Positions 23,394 through 35,283 of a stretch of DNA of 37,608 nucleotides are shown one piece after another; the first letter of the stretch is position 1, and every line of letters starts with the position of its first letter. Source of the stretch: an uncultured Rikenellaceae bacterium (GTDB taxonomy: Bacteria; Bacteroidota; Bacteroidia; Bacteroidales; Rikenellaceae); NCBI GenBank assembly GCA_947054185.1, contig CAMRVW010000003.1, forward strand, positions 1 through 37,608, written 5' to 3'. The notes under the pieces are model-generated. The model ran no database searches. It was not told where the DNA came from and saw only the letters and a program-made list of their open reading frames with translations. The translations under genes and the position numbers were made by a program.

Positions 23394-25154
23394 ATGAAAA
23401 GAATAATCACAGCCATTATGGGCGCCGTACTCCCATTCGCAGTCGCCGCTCAGGAGACAGACGTCAACGTCATAACCGTCCGCCTTGATTCGCTTTACAA
23501 TACTGTGCTCGCTGCTCCCGGAGCCGAGGTGTGCAAGGTCAGATATACCGGGTCCGACGGCACCAAAGCCCCCGGAGGGTTCTTGTGGCATCGCGGTCTG
23601 GGCAAGGGCTGGACGCAGGGCCTGCGCATCTCGCTCCCCGATGTGTCTCCGGCCAAGGCTGCCGAATTCGACACCTTCTTCCGAGAGATAGGCCGTGACA
23701 ACTTCGTGATACGTTACAATGACCACTGTTCGGCCACTCTCGTCGAGCCGCTGAACACAATATATATCTATGACTATGACGGGGCCGGCTCGCGTCTGAG
23801 TTTCATGAAGGCCTCCACCACGGGTGAAATATGTGTGCCTAAGGTATGGACATGTTGCGACTCACTCGATGCCACCCTGCACGACCCGCTCGCATTCGCT
23901 TCCCGACGCGAGCTGGCACTGCTGGGCCTTTCGAGGCTGTGGTCGGGTGTGAGCCGTAATTTCGCGTTCATGGAGCGCGTGAACCTTGACTGGGACAGCC
24001 TCTATGTGGCAAACATGGGGCCTGTGGCCGACGCCGCCGATAGCGGAGATGACGAGCGTGTGGGCGAACTTATGCAGCTCATGGCGGCCAAGCTCGGCGA
24101 CGGCCATACATTCGTCTATGGTTACGACCGACACAAATGTCACACCCCGTTGTCGACCGTAATTCTCGACGGACGGGTATATGTCGACGAAGTTATGTCA
24201 CAGGCGCTTGAAGAGCAGGGAATAAGGCGCGGCATGGAGCTTGTAAGCGTCAACGGCATACCTGTATTGGAATACGGACATACGCGCGTCATGCCATATA
24301 TATCCTCCTCGACTCCCCAGTGGAGCGAACACACCACCTTCAACGGCTATAATCTTCTTGCCGCGAAGAAAGGGGAGACTCTGCGTATGACGTTCGGAAA
24401 CGGCAAGAGAGACCTTTATATAGAGTACACCCCCGACGGTAACTTCCGGCCTAATTCACCGCGTGCCGTTGAATTCTCACTTCTGAAGGACAGAGTGGGA
24501 TTTCTGCGCATAAACAACTTCATGGATGCTGATTTCCGCGAACAGTTTGACAATATCTATCCCGACATACTCAAGACACGTGCACTTATAGTCGACCTTC
24601 GGGGAAACAAGGGCGGCAATTCAGGCAACGGCGACCATATCTTGCGTCATCTTGCCTCCGACACAATAAAGACCGGGCAATGGACCTCGCCGGCCTATAT
24701 TCCCGCCTTTGCGTCGTGGGGCATGGATCAGCCCGTGCACCATCAAGAGGGAGACACCTTGCTGCCGTATGCCGACCGCCCTCTCTATGACCATCCCGCA
24801 GTACTCCTTGTCGATGGGGGGACCTTTTCTGCCGCCGAAGATTTCACGGCCGCATTCCGTGGCATGGGACGCGGTAAGGTTATAGGAACTTACACGGCCG
24901 GTTCCACCGGCAACGGGGTGCGCATTGTTCTTATACCAGGGGTGGCATACGCCAATATCTGTTCAAAGCATGACGTGGCGCCCGACGGCACCGAGTTTGT
25001 CGGCATAGGAATAAAGCCCGATATCGAAATCAGGGAGAATTACGACAGCTTTTTCGGCACTGCCGGTTCTCCAGTGGTCGAGTCCGCCCTGCGCCTGCTC
25101 GGAAAGGGTGAAATGAAACGGCACACAAAATCATTGAAATCGACGATGAAGTGA
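23394..25154 (+). CDS. S41 family peptidase, secreted
   Basis: Signal peptide; RVGFLRINNFMDADFREQF, ALIVDLRGNKGGNSGNG, VLLVDGGTFSAAEDFTAAF typical of S41/CTP peptidases. Confidence 0.85.
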   Translation: MKRIITAIMGAVLPFAVAAQETDVNVITVRLDSLYNTVLAAPGAEVCKVRYTGSDGTKAPGGFLWHRGLGKGWTQGLRISLPDVSPAKAAEFDTFFREIGRDNFVIRYNDHCSATLVEPLNTIYIYDYDGAGSRLSFMKASTTGEICVPKVWTCCDSLDATLHDPLAFASRRELALLGLSRLWSGVSRNFAFMERVNLDWDSLYVANMGPVADAADSGDDERVGELMQLMAAKLGDGHTFVYGYDRHKCHTPLSTVILDGRVYVDEVMSQALEEQGIRRGMELVSVNGIPVLEYGHTRVMPYISSSTPQWSEHTTFNGYNLLAAKKGETLRMTFGNGKRDLYIEYTPDGNFRPNSPRAVEFSLLKDRVGFLRINNFMDADFREQFDNIYPDILKTRALIVDLRGNKGGNSGNGDHILRHLASDTIKTGQWTSPAYIPAFASWGMDQPVHHQEGDTLLPYADRPLYDHPAVLLVDGGTFSAAEDFTAAFRGMGRGKVIGTYTAGSTGNGVRIVLIPGVAYANICSKHDVAPDGTEFVGIGIKPDIEIRENYDSFFGTAGSPVVESALRLLGKGEMKRHTKSLKSTMK

Positions 25155-25413
25155 ACTTTTTTTTGTATGGAATTGATGGATTTCAAGAGAGTTACTGCTT
25201 TTGAAGTAAAGACTAATTCCAGGGAAAATCAGCGTTTTGCTGTTGAAAGATAGGGCTATATTTCATATTTTATTGTAACTTTGTCAGGTACAGTGCACAT
25301 AGGTTTCTCCTTTAATATAGGGCATAATCTTGAACGTACGCTGTTTGTTGGCATTTTAATCGCTTATTTAAATAACTCAAGATAAGGTTAAATTACTTCA
25401 TTTTATAACCACA

Positions 25414-26025
25414 ATGAAAAAACTATTGTTTCTGACGCTGTTTTTTTCGGCAGTTGCATTTTCGGCAAACGCTCAATCGGGCTTCGGGTGGGGTCCCAGA
25501 ATAGGTTTCAACGCATCTAAGATAACGCGTTCGAGGGCCAATTCCAAGTTAGGTCTCAACGGCGGTCTGTTTGCCGGTTATAACTTCACGCGTTCGTTCG
25601 GCATAGAGGTGGCGGCGATCTATTCTCAGCAGGGGGCCGAACGCGAGGGCTTGAACCTGAAAGCCAACTATATGAACTTTCCCGTGGTTGTCAAAATACC
25701 CATATTCCTGGGCTTGCATGCCTTCGGCGGGCCTCAGTTTTCTGCACGTCTGACCGGCAAGGCCAACGTCACCGGCACCAAGGTCAAAATCAAGAATATG
25801 TTCAAGACATGGGATACCGGCGTGATGGTGGGTCTCGGTTATCAGTTCAAGTTCGGCCTTAACATAGGCACCAATTACACGTTCGGTCTGACCAACATAG
25901 TAAATAAAGATTACAGTTACAAAGACCTTGTCGGCATTGTCAAGCCCGAGACCCTCAATGAGCTCTTGGATGGATTCAAGGGTAAGAACGGCACCTGGCA
26001 GATGACGGTGGGGTGGAGATTTTAA
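25414..26025 (+). CDS. Outer membrane beta-barrel (porin family, PorT-like) protein
   Basis: Signal peptide, SGFGWGPRIGFNASKI start, alternating amphipathic strands, terminal aromatic MTVGWRF. Confidence 0.82.
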   Translation: MKKLLFLTLFFSAVAFSANAQSGFGWGPRIGFNASKITRSRANSKLGLNGGLFAGYNFTRSFGIEVAAIYSQQGAEREGLNLKANYMNFPVVVKIPIFLGLHAFGGPQFSARLTGKANVTGTKVKIKNMFKTWDTGVMVGLGYQFKFGLNIGTNYTFGLTNIVNKDYSYKDLVGIVKPETLNELLDGFKGKNGTWQMTVGWRF

Positions 26026-26041
26026 CCTCACATAAACAGGT

Positions 26042-26425
26042 ATGATCGATTTTTTACTCAGTGAATATCAGTTCTATTCCAAAGAGGAGGAACAGAGACT
26101 CAGGGCCGGCCTTAACGACATCAATGTGGTGCGTGAGCATATCGACCTTCTCGAAAGACGTCACAGACGCTTCAAGAAGAGCTATGCCGTCAGCACGGCC
26201 ATCATAAAGATTGTGCCCATAGCGGTGCTGGCCGTGTGCCTGGCGATTCCCACATACTCGAAGCCCGCCCTTATTGCAGGCTTTGTCGTGGTGGTGGTGT
26301 CCGAGAGTCTGAAAAGCATATTCTGTCCGTTGCGCTATTTCGATTCCATAGCTCGCAATATTTTGATACTTAAGAGTATAGAGAAATCTGGCGACATGTT
26401 TGCCAAACCTTGTACTAACAAATAA
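26042..26425 (+). CDS. Small membrane protein of unknown function (two predicted TM helices)
   Basis: 127-aa ORF, 16 bp after the barrel gene and 10 bp before hppA; hydrophobic AIIKIVPIAVLAVCLAIP and ALIAGFVVVVVS. Confidence 0.65.
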   Translation: MIDFLLSEYQFYSKEEEQRLRAGLNDINVVREHIDLLERRHRRFKKSYAVSTAIIKIVPIAVLAVCLAIPTYSKPALIAGFVVVVVSESLKSIFCPLRYFDSIARNILILKSIEKSGDMFAKPCTNK

Positions 26426-26435
26426 ACTTATTGAT

Positions 26436-28652
26436 ATGAACATTCCCACACTGTTTTGGATGGTGCCGTCCGCGTCTTTGTTGGCGTTGTGTTTCGCACG
26501 TTACTTTTTCACTAAAATGATGAAGGTGAGCGAGGGAACCCCACGTATGGCCGAGATTGCAGGCCATGTGCGCGTGGGCGCCATGAGTTATCTTCGTCAG
26601 CAATACAAGGTTGTCGGCTGGTTCTTCCTGGCGCTTTGCATCCTGTTCATCTGTCTGGCTTTCTTTAACCTGCAAAACAGTTGGGTGCCCGCGGCGTTCC
26701 TTACTGGCGGATTCTTCTCGGGTCTTGCCGGTTACATAGGCATGCGCACGGCCACTTACGCCTCTGCGCGCACGGCCAATGCGGCATCTGAGTCTTTGAA
26801 TGCGGGCCTGAGGGTGGCTTTCCGAAGCGGAGCCGTCATGGGTCTGGTGGTTGTCGGTCTGGGTCTGCTCGACATATCCATCTGGTTCATTGCGCTTAAC
26901 TATTTCATAGACGGCATCAGCGAGACCGAGAAGATGGTGACTATCACCACCACTATGCTCACATTCGGCATGGGCGCCTCGACGCAGGCTCTCTTCGCAC
27001 GTGTGGGCGGCGGCATATACACCAAAGCTGCCGACGTGGGCGCCGACCTTGTGGGTAAGGTTGAGGCCGGCATACCCGAAGACGACCCCCGTAACCCCGC
27101 AACCATCGCCGACAACGTGGGCGACAACGTGGGTGACGTGGCCGGCATGGGCGCCGACCTTTACGAGAGCTATTGCGGTTCGATACTGGCCACTGCGGCA
27201 TTGGGCGCATCGGCATTCATACTCAACCCCGACATGCAGATGAAAGCCATATTGGCTCCCATGATAATAGCCTCTATAGGCATAGCCCTCTCCATCATAG
27301 GCATATTCCTGGTGCGCACCAAAGAGGGTGCCACAATGCGCATGTTGCTCGGGTCGCTCGGCGTGGGCGTCAACTCGAGCTCGGTGCTTATTGCCGTCGC
27401 CACTTTCGGCGTCATGTATCTTTTGGGCATCGCCAACTGGGTGGGCGTGTCGTTCTCTGTGGTGATAGGTCTTATTGTGGGCATAGTGATAGGCCAGTCG
27501 ACAGAGCGTTACACCTCGCACTCATACAAACCCACGCAGGATATTGCCGAGAGTGCCGAGACGGGTCCAGCCACGGTCATAATAAAAGGTATCGGCACAG
27601 GCATGCTCTCGACAGCCATACCGGTGGTTGCCGTGGTGGTCGGTATAACGCTCTCGTTCCTTTGCGCTTCAGGCTTTGAGCCGTCAAACATAGGCATGGG
27701 CCTTTACGGCATAGGCATTGCCGCCGTGGGCATGCTCTCGACGCTGGGTATAACCCTTGCCACAGACGCTTACGGCCCCATCGCCGACAATGCAGGCGGT
27801 AACGCTCAGATGGCCGGTCTCGACCCTGTGGTGCGTGAGCGTACCGATGCTCTCGATGCACTTGGCAACACCACCGCCGCAACAGGCAAGGGTTTCGCCA
27901 TAGGATCGGCAGCGCTTACGGCACTCGCACTTCTGGCCTCTTACATAGAGGAGATAAAGATAGGCATGATAAGGCTTCTCGACTCGGGCAAGCAGATAAA
28001 CACCCTTACGTTCGTTCCCGAAGGCGGACTTACCAAACAGGTGGTGCATGATGCCGGCATTCAAGATTTCATGACATGGTTCGACGTCACACTGATGAAC
28101 TATAAAGTGTTGGTGGGCATGTTCATAGGTGCCATGATGGCCTTTGTGTTCTGCGGTCTTACCATGAACGCCGTGGGACGTGCCGCAGGTAAGATGGTTG
28201 ACGAGGTGAGACGCCAGTTCCGCGAGATAGCGGGCATACTCACCGGAGAGGCCACCCCCGATTACGCACGTTGTGTGGAGATATCGACCAAAGGTGCTCA
28301 GCACGAGATGATTCTGCCCTCGGCAATGGCCATAATAATACCCATCCTGACTGGTGTCGTGTTCGGTGTGGCCGGTGTGATGGGGCTGCTTGTGGGCGGT
28401 CTGTCGGCAGGCTTCGTGTTGGCGGTGTTCATGGCCAACTCGGGCGGTGCATGGGATAACGCCAAGAAGTATATCGAGGAGGGTTCGCACGGAGGTAAGG
28501 GAAGCGAGGCTCACAAGGCTGCCGTGGTGGGCGACACCGTGGGCGACCCCTTCAAAGATACCTCGGGCCCCTCGCTCAACATCCTTATTAAGCTGATGAG
28601 CATGGTGGCCATTGTTGTGGCCGGTTTGACGGTGGCATTCTCTCTGTTATAG
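26436..28652 (+). CDS. hppA: Membrane-bound K+-dependent-type ion-translocating pyrophosphatase
   Basis: [70 protein letters not shown] (Ala where K+-independent enzymes have Lys); [23 protein letters not shown]. Confidence 0.96.
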   Translation: MNIPTLFWMVPSASLLALCFARYFFTKMMKVSEGTPRMAEIAGHVRVGAMSYLRQQYKVVGWFFLALCILFICLAFFNLQNSWVPAAFLTGGFFSGLAGYIGMRTATYASARTANAASESLNAGLRVAFRSGAVMGLVVVGLGLLDISIWFIALNYFIDGISETEKMVTITTTMLTFGMGASTQALFARVGGGIYTKAADVGADLVGKVEAGIPEDDPRNPATIADNVGDNVGDVAGMGADLYESYCGSILATAALGASAFILNPDMQMKAILAPMIIASIGIALSIIGIFLVRTKEGATMRMLLGSLGVGVNSSSVLIAVATFGVMYLLGIANWVGVSFSVVIGLIVGIVIGQSTERYTSHSYKPTQDIAESAETGPATVIIKGIGTGMLSTAIPVVAVVVGITLSFLCASGFEPSNIGMGLYGIGIAAVGMLSTLGITLATDAYGPIADNAGGNAQMAGLDPVVRERTDALDALGNTTAATGKGFAIGSAALTALALLASYIEEIKIGMIRLLDSGKQINTLTFVPEGGLTKQVVHDAGIQDFMTWFDVTLMNYKVLVGMFIGAMMAFVFCGLTMNAVGRAAGKMVDEVRRQFREIAGILTGEATPDYARCVEISTKGAQHEMILPSAMAIIIPILTGVVFGVAGVMGLLVGGLSAGFVLAVFMANSGGAWDNAKKYIEEGSHGGKGSEAHKAAVVGDTVGDPFKDTSGPSLNILIKLMSMVAIVVAGLTVAFSLL

Positions 28653-28653
28653 A

Positions 28654-29409
28654 ATGAATATAAAGGAGCAGATCAATTCGCAGGCTTTGATATTCTTGCG
28701 TAATGTCAAAGCAGGAGGGGTGTTTCGTGTCGATGAGTTTGGTGCATCGCTCGGTTACAATCGCTCTGAGATATCGCGTGTTTTCTTGGCGCTGGCAGCC
28801 GATGGCTTCATAGTCAAGCTCGCCAAGGGCATCTATCTCAAGCCCTCTGACGAACAGAAACGCCGCATAGACGATCTGCGTCCTGAAGAGCTGATTGACG
28901 ACTTTTTGTTCGGCAAAGACGGAGCCAATATAGGTTACCTCACCGGAAGTGCCTATCTGGCATCACTCGGGCTGCTCGACAAGGCGGGTGACGTGGTGGC
29001 CGTTGCCACACCCGGCAGACACTCCATGACAGTGCGCCGGGGCGTGACCTTCACCTTCGTGGTGCAGCGGTTGCCCATAAACACCCACACGTTCGAGTTG
29101 TTGCAGATGCTCGATGCGTTGCGTAACATCAACCGTACCGAGGAGACAGTGGCGCCTGTGGCCCTCTATGAGCGCATGAAAGACAATGTGCGGGCCATGT
29201 CGCCCTCACGCATAGACCGCCTGGTCGATCTTGCCATGAAGTACAACCACATGACCAAGGCGTTGGTCGGGTCTATGATAGAGTGCATACACGGCACGGC
29301 TTATGCCGGTAAACTGCTGATGTCGCTCAATTGCACCACATTGTCGGAGGTGCATATACCGCCCGAAAAACTGCCCAATGCCCAGGTGTGGCGGCTGGTG
29401 TGCAGATAA
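28654..29409 (+). CDS. DUF6088/AbiEi-like winged-helix protein
   Basis: N-terminal w[47 protein letters not shown] resembling AbiEi-type antitoxins; start overlaps the hppA 3' end region (tagaatg). Confidence 0.7.
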   Translation: MNIKEQINSQALIFLRNVKAGGVFRVDEFGASLGYNRSEISRVFLALAADGFIVKLAKGIYLKPSDEQKRRIDDLRPEELIDDFLFGKDGANIGYLTGSAYLASLGLLDKAGDVVAVATPGRHSMTVRRGVTFTFVVQRLPINTHTFELLQMLDALRNINRTEETVAPVALYERMKDNVRAMSPSRIDRLVDLAMKYNHMTKALVGSMIECIHGTAYAGKLLMSLNCTTLSEVHIPPEKLPNAQVWRLVCR

Positions 29410-29428
29410 ATGGCGGACAGGTTTTTAC

Positions 29429-29461
29429 ACGGGTATCATATCAATATGATACCCGTTTTTT
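29429..29461 (+). terminator. Intrinsic terminator downstream of the hppA/DUF6088 operon
   Basis: acgggtatcatat-ca-atatgatacccgt followed by tttttg; 13-bp perfect arms. Confidence 0.85.
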
Positions 29462-29887
29462 GTGTGCGGCTCTTGCAGATGGTTTATTGGTCTTTGCGGG
29501 TATTGTGTTTCCTGTTTGCGGGAGGGTTCTTGGCTTGCGGTGACGCCTGTTTTGGCAGTCCTTGCGGGTGGAGTGTTCCTTGAATGGGGACTGTGCCGTT
29601 ATATGGGTGCGGCCTGTTTCTGACAGTTTTACGGAGGGATGATTTTATGTTTCGGGGTCTGTTTTTGGACAGCCTGTTCTCGGGGTCTGTTTTTGGATGA
29701 ATCGTATTGATTGCTATGAAAAGAGCTGTCTTTTAAGGGCCGGATCGCCTTCCAAAAGGCCATGAAAGCGGTGGGATGAAAATTACGAACCGAATGAAAA
29801 TCATTCCGAAAATTGTCAGAGGCTTCCGGATGGTGAAATGTAAGTGGCTGTAAAACAAAAAGATGTGACCGCATTGATCACATCTTG

Positions 29888-29961
29888 TCGGGGTGAGAAG
29901 ACTCGAACTTCCGACCTCTACGTCCCGAACGTAGCGCGCTAACCAACTGTGCTACACCCCG
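29888..29961 (-). tRNA. tRNA-Pro (anticodon CGG)
   Basis: Minus strand folds as CGGGGTG/CACCCCG acceptor, CTACG-TTCGGGA-CGTAG anticodon arm, GGAAG-TTCGAGT-CTTCT T arm. Confidence 0.95.
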
Positions 29962-30035
29962 AGTATGCGGGGGCAAAGATACGAAATATTTGCCAATGTG
30001 CAAGCGATATTTTGTTGTAAATAGTCAAAAAAATC

Positions 30036-32318
30036 TCATTTTGCCGGTGTTTTGTCGTCGAACAGGGCCGACTTGAGCTTTTGATACATGAACGACAACA
30101 ATAGCAGCACCGCCCCCGACAACACGAACACAACGACCTTGCCGGCGGTGTTCATGAGCCATATATCGTGCACCGCCAGTTTGCCCAAGACAATGGCGAA
30201 CACCGCAAGGCTAACCATGCGCAAGGTCTTGGAGTGCCTTCTCATGCCTATCCACATGAGTGCAGTGCCCGATATCACTAACGACACGGAGAGCGCCGCG
30301 CTTGTCTCGTCGGCAATCAAGAGCTGGTTTACCGATATGAGTGATGCGATGATTGTGAGAGAGACGAACATTGCCGATGCCGTTACGATGAAAAAAACGG
30401 TCGGTTGTTTTTCAAGTCGTATCGTAAGATAGAGGAGTGCCGTCGCCGCCATCACCGCCAGCCACTGTAACATGTTGCCTGCAAGATATGTCATGGGCGG
30501 ATAGTGGCGCAGTGCCGACACCACGCACAGTGTTGCGATGGCCGTTGCCGATGCTGTGAGCGAGAGACGTGGGCCTATCTTATTGCGGTAATGCCACAGA
30601 AACAGCCCTAAAACCGCCGATATGACCACCGAAGAGAGCATTTGTCGTGCAATGGGGTGGGATAGTGTCGTGCACAACTCCCACACGGGCACTATGCAGG
30701 CCAGTATCAGCGTAAGGATGGTGGCCGACGTCGGGATGATGTTGCCGAAACAGGCGTTCCTTCGCATGAAACAGGCGAAAAGAAGAGTGCAGACCGTGAG
30801 TATCACACCCGTGACGAAGAGCGGGTTGACCAGTGGCGTCTGACCGTAACGACAGGCGAACGAGGTGCCTGCTGTTATGAGGTCGAAGAGATATGATATG
30901 AGGGCCACGGGTATCAGTGCGGTTGCGAATAGTCCGTATATGCGGCTGTCGAATTTCGAGCAGAGCCATGCCAGTACTGCCGCCTCGACGGCCCAGAAAG
31001 AGGTTGTCAGGTGACCTGACATGCCGGCGGGGATGGTGAGCGTTACGAACAATACGGCCATGGATGCCGATAACTGTCTGATGATGCGGGTGTTGCTATC
31101 GCGACACCAATACGGTATCGCAAAGTGGAGAGCGGCGTTGACCAAGGCGACGACAAGGGTGCAGAGCCCCTGTATGTTGCCGCTGATGTCATAGTGAGCG
31201 GCTGTTGTATGCAGGAAGGTGAGGCCGAAAGCCGCGAAGATGAAGTTATTGCATACGAACGTGACAGTAAGCAGCTTGGATATGCGCGAGCGTTCGTTTG
31301 AGCGGAGTGCTGCAAAGGCCGAGAGTGTGAATAAGAGAAAGAAGCCGAGCGCGAACAGTGTAAGGTGCACCGACAAAGAGGCGTGGTCGGGGCAATCAAT
31401 GACATCGCAGTCAAGGGTGTATATCAGCATGGTGAGCCATGTGCCGGCAAAGCAGATGATGGCAAGCTCGCCCCAACGGCGTCGTAAAACCAGTGTCAGC
31501 ATTCCGGCATCGAGTATCGCCAGATAGGTGAACAGTCCCACATAGTTGTCGTTGCCGGTGCTTATGATGAAGGGTGAGATGAGTCCGCCCGCCAAGGCTG
31601 TCACGGCCAATTCGCGACGTCCTTGCAGATGTGCCGACAGTGCCATCAGGGCCGTGAACGAGGTGAGCGATATGAAAGCCGCTCTTTGCGAGAACAGCCC
31701 GTAATAGTGGAATGCCACGGCCACGGTGACATAGAAGATGGCGAAACCGCCACCTGCCAGCAGCGACCCGAACGCCCTGTAACGCATGCGTAACAAGAAC
31801 GACAGGCCAAGCAATAGCGTTCCGGACAGGAATCCTGTCACGGTACGGGCAACCTCGCCGAACCATTCGCGTTCGAGGGCGTAATATTTCACGAACAGAC
31901 CCACGCCTATCACCAGTATCAGCACACCTATCTTCCCCAGCAGGTTTTCGCCTATGAAACGTTCGTAATTGATGTGGCGTTTTTGGGGTGTCGGCGTGGT
32001 GGCGGGTGTGTGCATGTGTGGGCTGTGATAGATCTGCGGGGAGAGGGAGGGGTTGAACTGTATGGCAACCGGGGGCGGTGTGGGAGTGGCCTCCTCTTTT
32101 GTCTCTTCGGCAGCAGCTTCTTTTATATCGGCCTCTTCTGTGCGCATCTGACGCATGCTTCTTTCGAGGGAGGCTCTCAACTCGTGGTTGGCACGTGACA
32201 GGTTGTCTATCTTTATGTTGATGACAGTTAATGATTTGATCAATCCGGACAGTTTGACTGCGATAGTGACAAAACAGACCACCGTCGCGGTGAATAACAG
32301 CGAAACGAACCACTCCAT
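30036..32318 (-). CDS. DUF2339 family polytopic membrane protein
   Basis: N-terminal coiled segment, [26 protein letters not shown] motif, then very many TM helices. Confidence 0.85.
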   Translation of the reverse strand: MEWFVSLLFTATVVCFVTIAVKLSGLIKSLTVINIKIDNLSRANHELRASLERSMRQMRTEEADIKEAAAEETKEEATPTPPPVAIQFNPSLSPQIYHSPHMHTPATTPTPQKRHINYERFIGENLLGKIGVLILVIGVGLFVKYYALEREWFGEVARTVTGFLSGTLLLGLSFLLRMRYRAFGSLLAGGGFAIFYVTVAVAFHYYGLFSQRAAFISLTSFTALMALSAHLQGRRELAVTALAGGLISPFIISTGNDNYVGLFTYLAILDAGMLTLVLRRRWGELAIICFAGTWLTMLIYTLDCDVIDCPDHASLSVHLTLFALGFFLLFTLSAFAALRSNERSRISKLLTVTFVCNNFIFAAFGLTFLHTTAAHYDISGNIQGLCTLVVALVNAALHFAIPYWCRDSNTRIIRQLSASMAVLFVTLTIPAGMSGHLTTSFWAVEAAVLAWLCSKFDSRIYGLFATALIPVALISYLFDLITAGTSFACRYGQTPLVNPLFVTGVILTVCTLLFACFMRRNACFGNIIPTSATILTLILACIVPVWELCTTLSHPIARQMLSSVVISAVLGLFLWHYRNKIGPRLSLTASATAIATLCVVSALRHYPPMTYLAGNMLQWLAVMAATALLYLTIRLEKQPTVFFIVTASAMFVSLTIIASLISVNQLLIADETSAALSVSLVISGTALMWIGMRRHSKTLRMVSLAVFAIVLGKLAVHDIWLMNTAGKVVVFVLSGAVLLLLSFMYQKLKSALFDDKTPAK

Positions 32319-32439
32319 AATCCTATGCTTTTATCGTTACACAGTGCAAGATAGTAATTTTATCGTTAAGTTGTCCTTTTTATTGAAGGCGGGGGATGTG
32401 TGGCACTTCACGTTCAGGGGGCGTCAGGTCTTTGCGATG

Positions 32440-32930
32440 TCGCTGGCTCGGGTCGCACCTCGCGGTGGGCAGTAAATTTCCCGCGGAGGTCCGTAACCCG
32501 CAGTGATATATAGTGCAGTGACTTGGGGAGGGTGGTGAAGCACACCGCAGAGTAATATATATCGCAGTGACTCTGTCACACTCACGCCACCCTTGGCTCC
32601 CTGCCTTGCTCTCCGCAAGCCCCGGCCCGTTCTTCGTCACGTCCAAGTCTCGTTACCCACGTCCTTGACCCCGCATCCGCGGTCTGGTGTGATGAAACTG
32701 CCCGCTCTTCCTTATATCAGGCATAACGAAGTGACGCCGTAAGCCTGTTCCTTGTTCCTGGCTGAGACACGACAGCCCGAGCGGTCCGGAGCCTCGGCCA
32801 ACGGAGGGGCGCACATCGCAGAGTAATATATAGGTCGGAGACATAAGCAAAACCGTTAAGCCCATTCCCCCCGCTGGACCTCCGCAAGCCCCGGCCCGCT
32901 CTCCGTGATGCAAGAATCACGTTTCACCCG
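32440..32930. repeat. Non-coding repeat island 3, R2 family in inverted orientation
   Basis: cgcacctcgcggtgggc matches island 1 inverted; 'cgcagagtaatatata' occurs twice (about 32547, 32817); 'ctccgcaagccccggcccg' occurs twice (about 32611, 32880). Confidence 0.6.
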
Positions 32931-32989
32931 CAATCCGACAAACCGCCCATCTGCCTTACAACCGAACGCTCACGCCTTTGCGCTCTCTG

Positions 32990-33285
32990 TCATGCGATGG
33001 GTTGCCGCACTGTCTCGTTTGTGTCTGTTGCAATGTCACGCACTCTTGCCGCAAGCGGTCATGCCCATGTTTGAATGTCATTTTGGCATCACCTTCCGGG
33101 GCCAAAAACGGATAACCCATAAATGTGTAAGACTTTTGTCGAAACACATTTATGGGTTATCCGTAATTATCCTTAGTTTGTCCTCAATATCTCAGAAAGG
33201 GGTTCGTAACCCCTCCCTCGGGAGGGCCGCCGCAGGCAGTTCCCACAAACCTTAAACGGCAGTTTCTGCAATATTAAGAGGCGGT
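32990..33285 (-). repeat. Composite structured element R1, copy 3 (diverged)
   Basis: hp1 at 33108-33128/33144-33164 with altered but perfectly paired stem; hp2 ggggttcgtaacccc at 33199-33213; flanking ~22-bp units; ends just 3' of the pckA stop. Confidence 0.85.
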
Positions 33286-33288
33286 TGA

Positions 33289-34896
33289 TTAGAGCTTGGG
33301 CCCTGCCGCAACGAGTTTTTTGCCCTCTTCGTTGGTGGTGTACTTCTCGAAGTTTTTGATGAATCGGCCTGCGAGATCTTTAGCCTTGGCATCCCACTGT
33401 GAGGCGTCGGCGTAAGTGTCTCTGGGGTCGAGGATGGCGGGGTCGACACCGGGCAACGATGTGGGCACCGTGAAGTTGAAATAGGGTATGCTCTTGGTGG
33501 CAGCCTTGTCTATCGAACCGTCGAGTATGGCGTCGATTATGCCGCGGGTGTCTTTGATGGAAATACGCTTGCCGGTACCGTTCCAGCCGGTGTTGACAAG
33601 GTAAGCCTTGGCGCCCGATTTCTGCATCTTCTTAACGAGCTCTTCTGCATACTTGGTGGGGTGCAGCGAGAGGAACGCCGCGCCGAAGCAAGCCGAGAAT
33701 GTGGGTGTGGGCTCGGTGATGCCGCGCTCGGTACCTGCCAGTTTGGCGGTGAAGCCAGAGAGGAAGTAATATTTGGTCTGCTCGGGATCGAGTATAGAAA
33801 CCGGAGGAAGCACACCGAAAGCGTCTGCCGACAGGAAGATGACCTGTTTTGCGGCGGGAGCCTTGGAGATGGGCTTGACGATGTTGTCGATGTGATAGAT
33901 GGGGTAAGAGACGCGGGTGTTCTCGGTGACGCTCTTGTCGGCGAAGTCTATCTTGCCGGCAGCATCCACGGTGACGTTCTCCAAGAGGGCGTCGCGGCGG
34001 ATGGCCTTATAGATATCGGGCTCGGCCTCTGCGCTGAGGTTGATGACCTTGGCATAGCATCCGCCCTCGAAGTTGAAGACGCCCTCATCGTCCCAGCCGT
34101 GCTCGTCGTCGCCTATGAGCATGCGTTTGGGGTCGGTTGAGAGGGTGGTCTTGCCGGTGCCTGACAGACCGAAGAAGATGGCAGTGCTTTCGCCCTTGGT
34201 GTCGGTGTTGGCAGAGCAGTGCATAGAGGCGATGCCTTTGAGGGGCAACAGATAGTTCATGTATGAGAACATGCCTTTCTTCATCTCGCCGCCATACCAT
34301 GTGTTGATGATGACCTGTATCTTCTCTGTGAGGTTGAACACAACGGCTGTCTCTGAGTTGAGACCGAGCTCTTTATAGTTCTCGACCTTGGCTTTAGAGG
34401 CGTTCATCACCACGAAGTCGGGCTCGCCGTAACCTGCCAGCTCTTCGGCCGTGGGACGTATGAACATGTTGGTGACGAAGTGAGCCTGCCATGCCACCTC
34501 CATGATGAAACGCACCTTTATGCGGGTGTTCTGGTTGGCACCGCAGAAGGTGTCGACAACATAGAGCTTTTTGCCTGAGAGCTCTTTCTGTGCAATCTCC
34601 TTAACCGCGTTCCAGCATTTGGCGTCGACGGGTTTGTTGTCGTTTTTGTATGACTCTGATGTCCACCATACGGTGTCTTTGGTGGTGTCGTCGAGAACGA
34701 AGAATTTATCTTTGGGCGAGCGACCGGTGTAAACGCCTGTCATGACGTTGACGGCGCCCAGCTCGGTGAGCTGACCCTTCTCGAAACCCTCTAAAGAGCT
34801 GTCGGTCTCTGCCTTGAAAAGCTCGTCGTAAGAGGGGTTGTGAATAATCTCTTTGACACCGGTAATGCCGTATTTGCTCAAATCGATTGTTGCCAT
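33289..34896 (-). CDS. pckA: Phosphoenolpyruvate carboxykinase (ATP)
   Basis: MHCSANTD...[45 protein letters not shown]; start [17 protein letters not shown] at 34896. Confidence 0.96.
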   Translation of the reverse strand: MATIDLSKYGITGVKEIIHNPSYDELFKAETDSSLEGFEKGQLTELGAVNVMTGVYTGRSPKDKFFVLDDTTKDTVWWTSESYKNDNKPVDAKCWNAVKEIAQKELSGKKLYVVDTFCGANQNTRIKVRFIMEVAWQAHFVTNMFIRPTAEELAGYGEPDFVVMNASKAKVENYKELGLNSETAVVFNLTEKIQVIINTWYGGEMKKGMFSYMNYLLPLKGIASMHCSANTDTKGESTAIFFGLSGTGKTTLSTDPKRMLIGDDEHGWDDEGVFNFEGGCYAKVINLSAEAEPDIYKAIRRDALLENVTVDAAGKIDFADKSVTENTRVSYPIYHIDNIVKPISKAPAAKQVIFLSADAFGVLPPVSILDPEQTKYYFLSGFTAKLAGTERGITEPTPTFSACFGAAFLSLHPTKYAEELVKKMQKSGAKAYLVNTGWNGTGKRISIKDTRGIIDAILDGSIDKAATKSIPYFNFTVPTSLPGVDPAILDPRDTYADASQWDAKAKDLAGRFIKNFEKYTTNEEGKKLVAAGPKL

Positions 34897-35015
34897 AAAT
34901 TTTGGTTTTAAAATTATGTTTGTAATACTTTGTTTGCCTTGTCTTAAAACGATCGCACTGTAACTTAAATTGTTGCGATATACGGAGGCGGAATGGGCCC
35001 CTATTCCTCCGATTA

Positions 35016-35174
35016 CAAAGATACGAATAAGCGAGGGTAAAAGCAAGTTCACTTGCATTTTGCCGAGCGGGAGTATCTAAGACCGACAGGTCAAAGATAC
35101 GATTAAGCCGGGAGGCAAGCAAATTTTATTTGTTTGTCCGAGGCGAAGTATCTAAGACCGACAGGTCAAAGATA
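35016..35174 (-). promoter_or_regulatory. Tandem promoter/palindrome repeat upstream of pckA
   Basis: Two exact copies of tatctaagaccgacaggtcaaagata (35074-35099, 35149-35174), 75 bp apart. Minus-strand TATCTTTG boxes at 35016-35023 and 35092-35099 each have TTG/TTTG exactly 20 bp upstream. Confidence 0.75.
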
Positions 35175-35283
35175 CGAAAATTTTATTTATTGTTAATAAA
35201 ATCACACTTATTTTTGTTTCCAAATGGCGTTGTTTGTGTTTATGTGTGTAATATTCAGGATGTTGCTGTCATGTGTGCGCCTG

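Noticed and set aside
26415-27521. 368-aa minus-strand ORF
   Set aside because: Antisense to hppA; His-rich shadow translation with no domain.
32380-32913. Short minus-strand ORFs in island 3 (86-88 aa)
   Set aside because: Arg/Pro-rich translations of GC-rich repeats with no domain; repeated stretches read in different frames.
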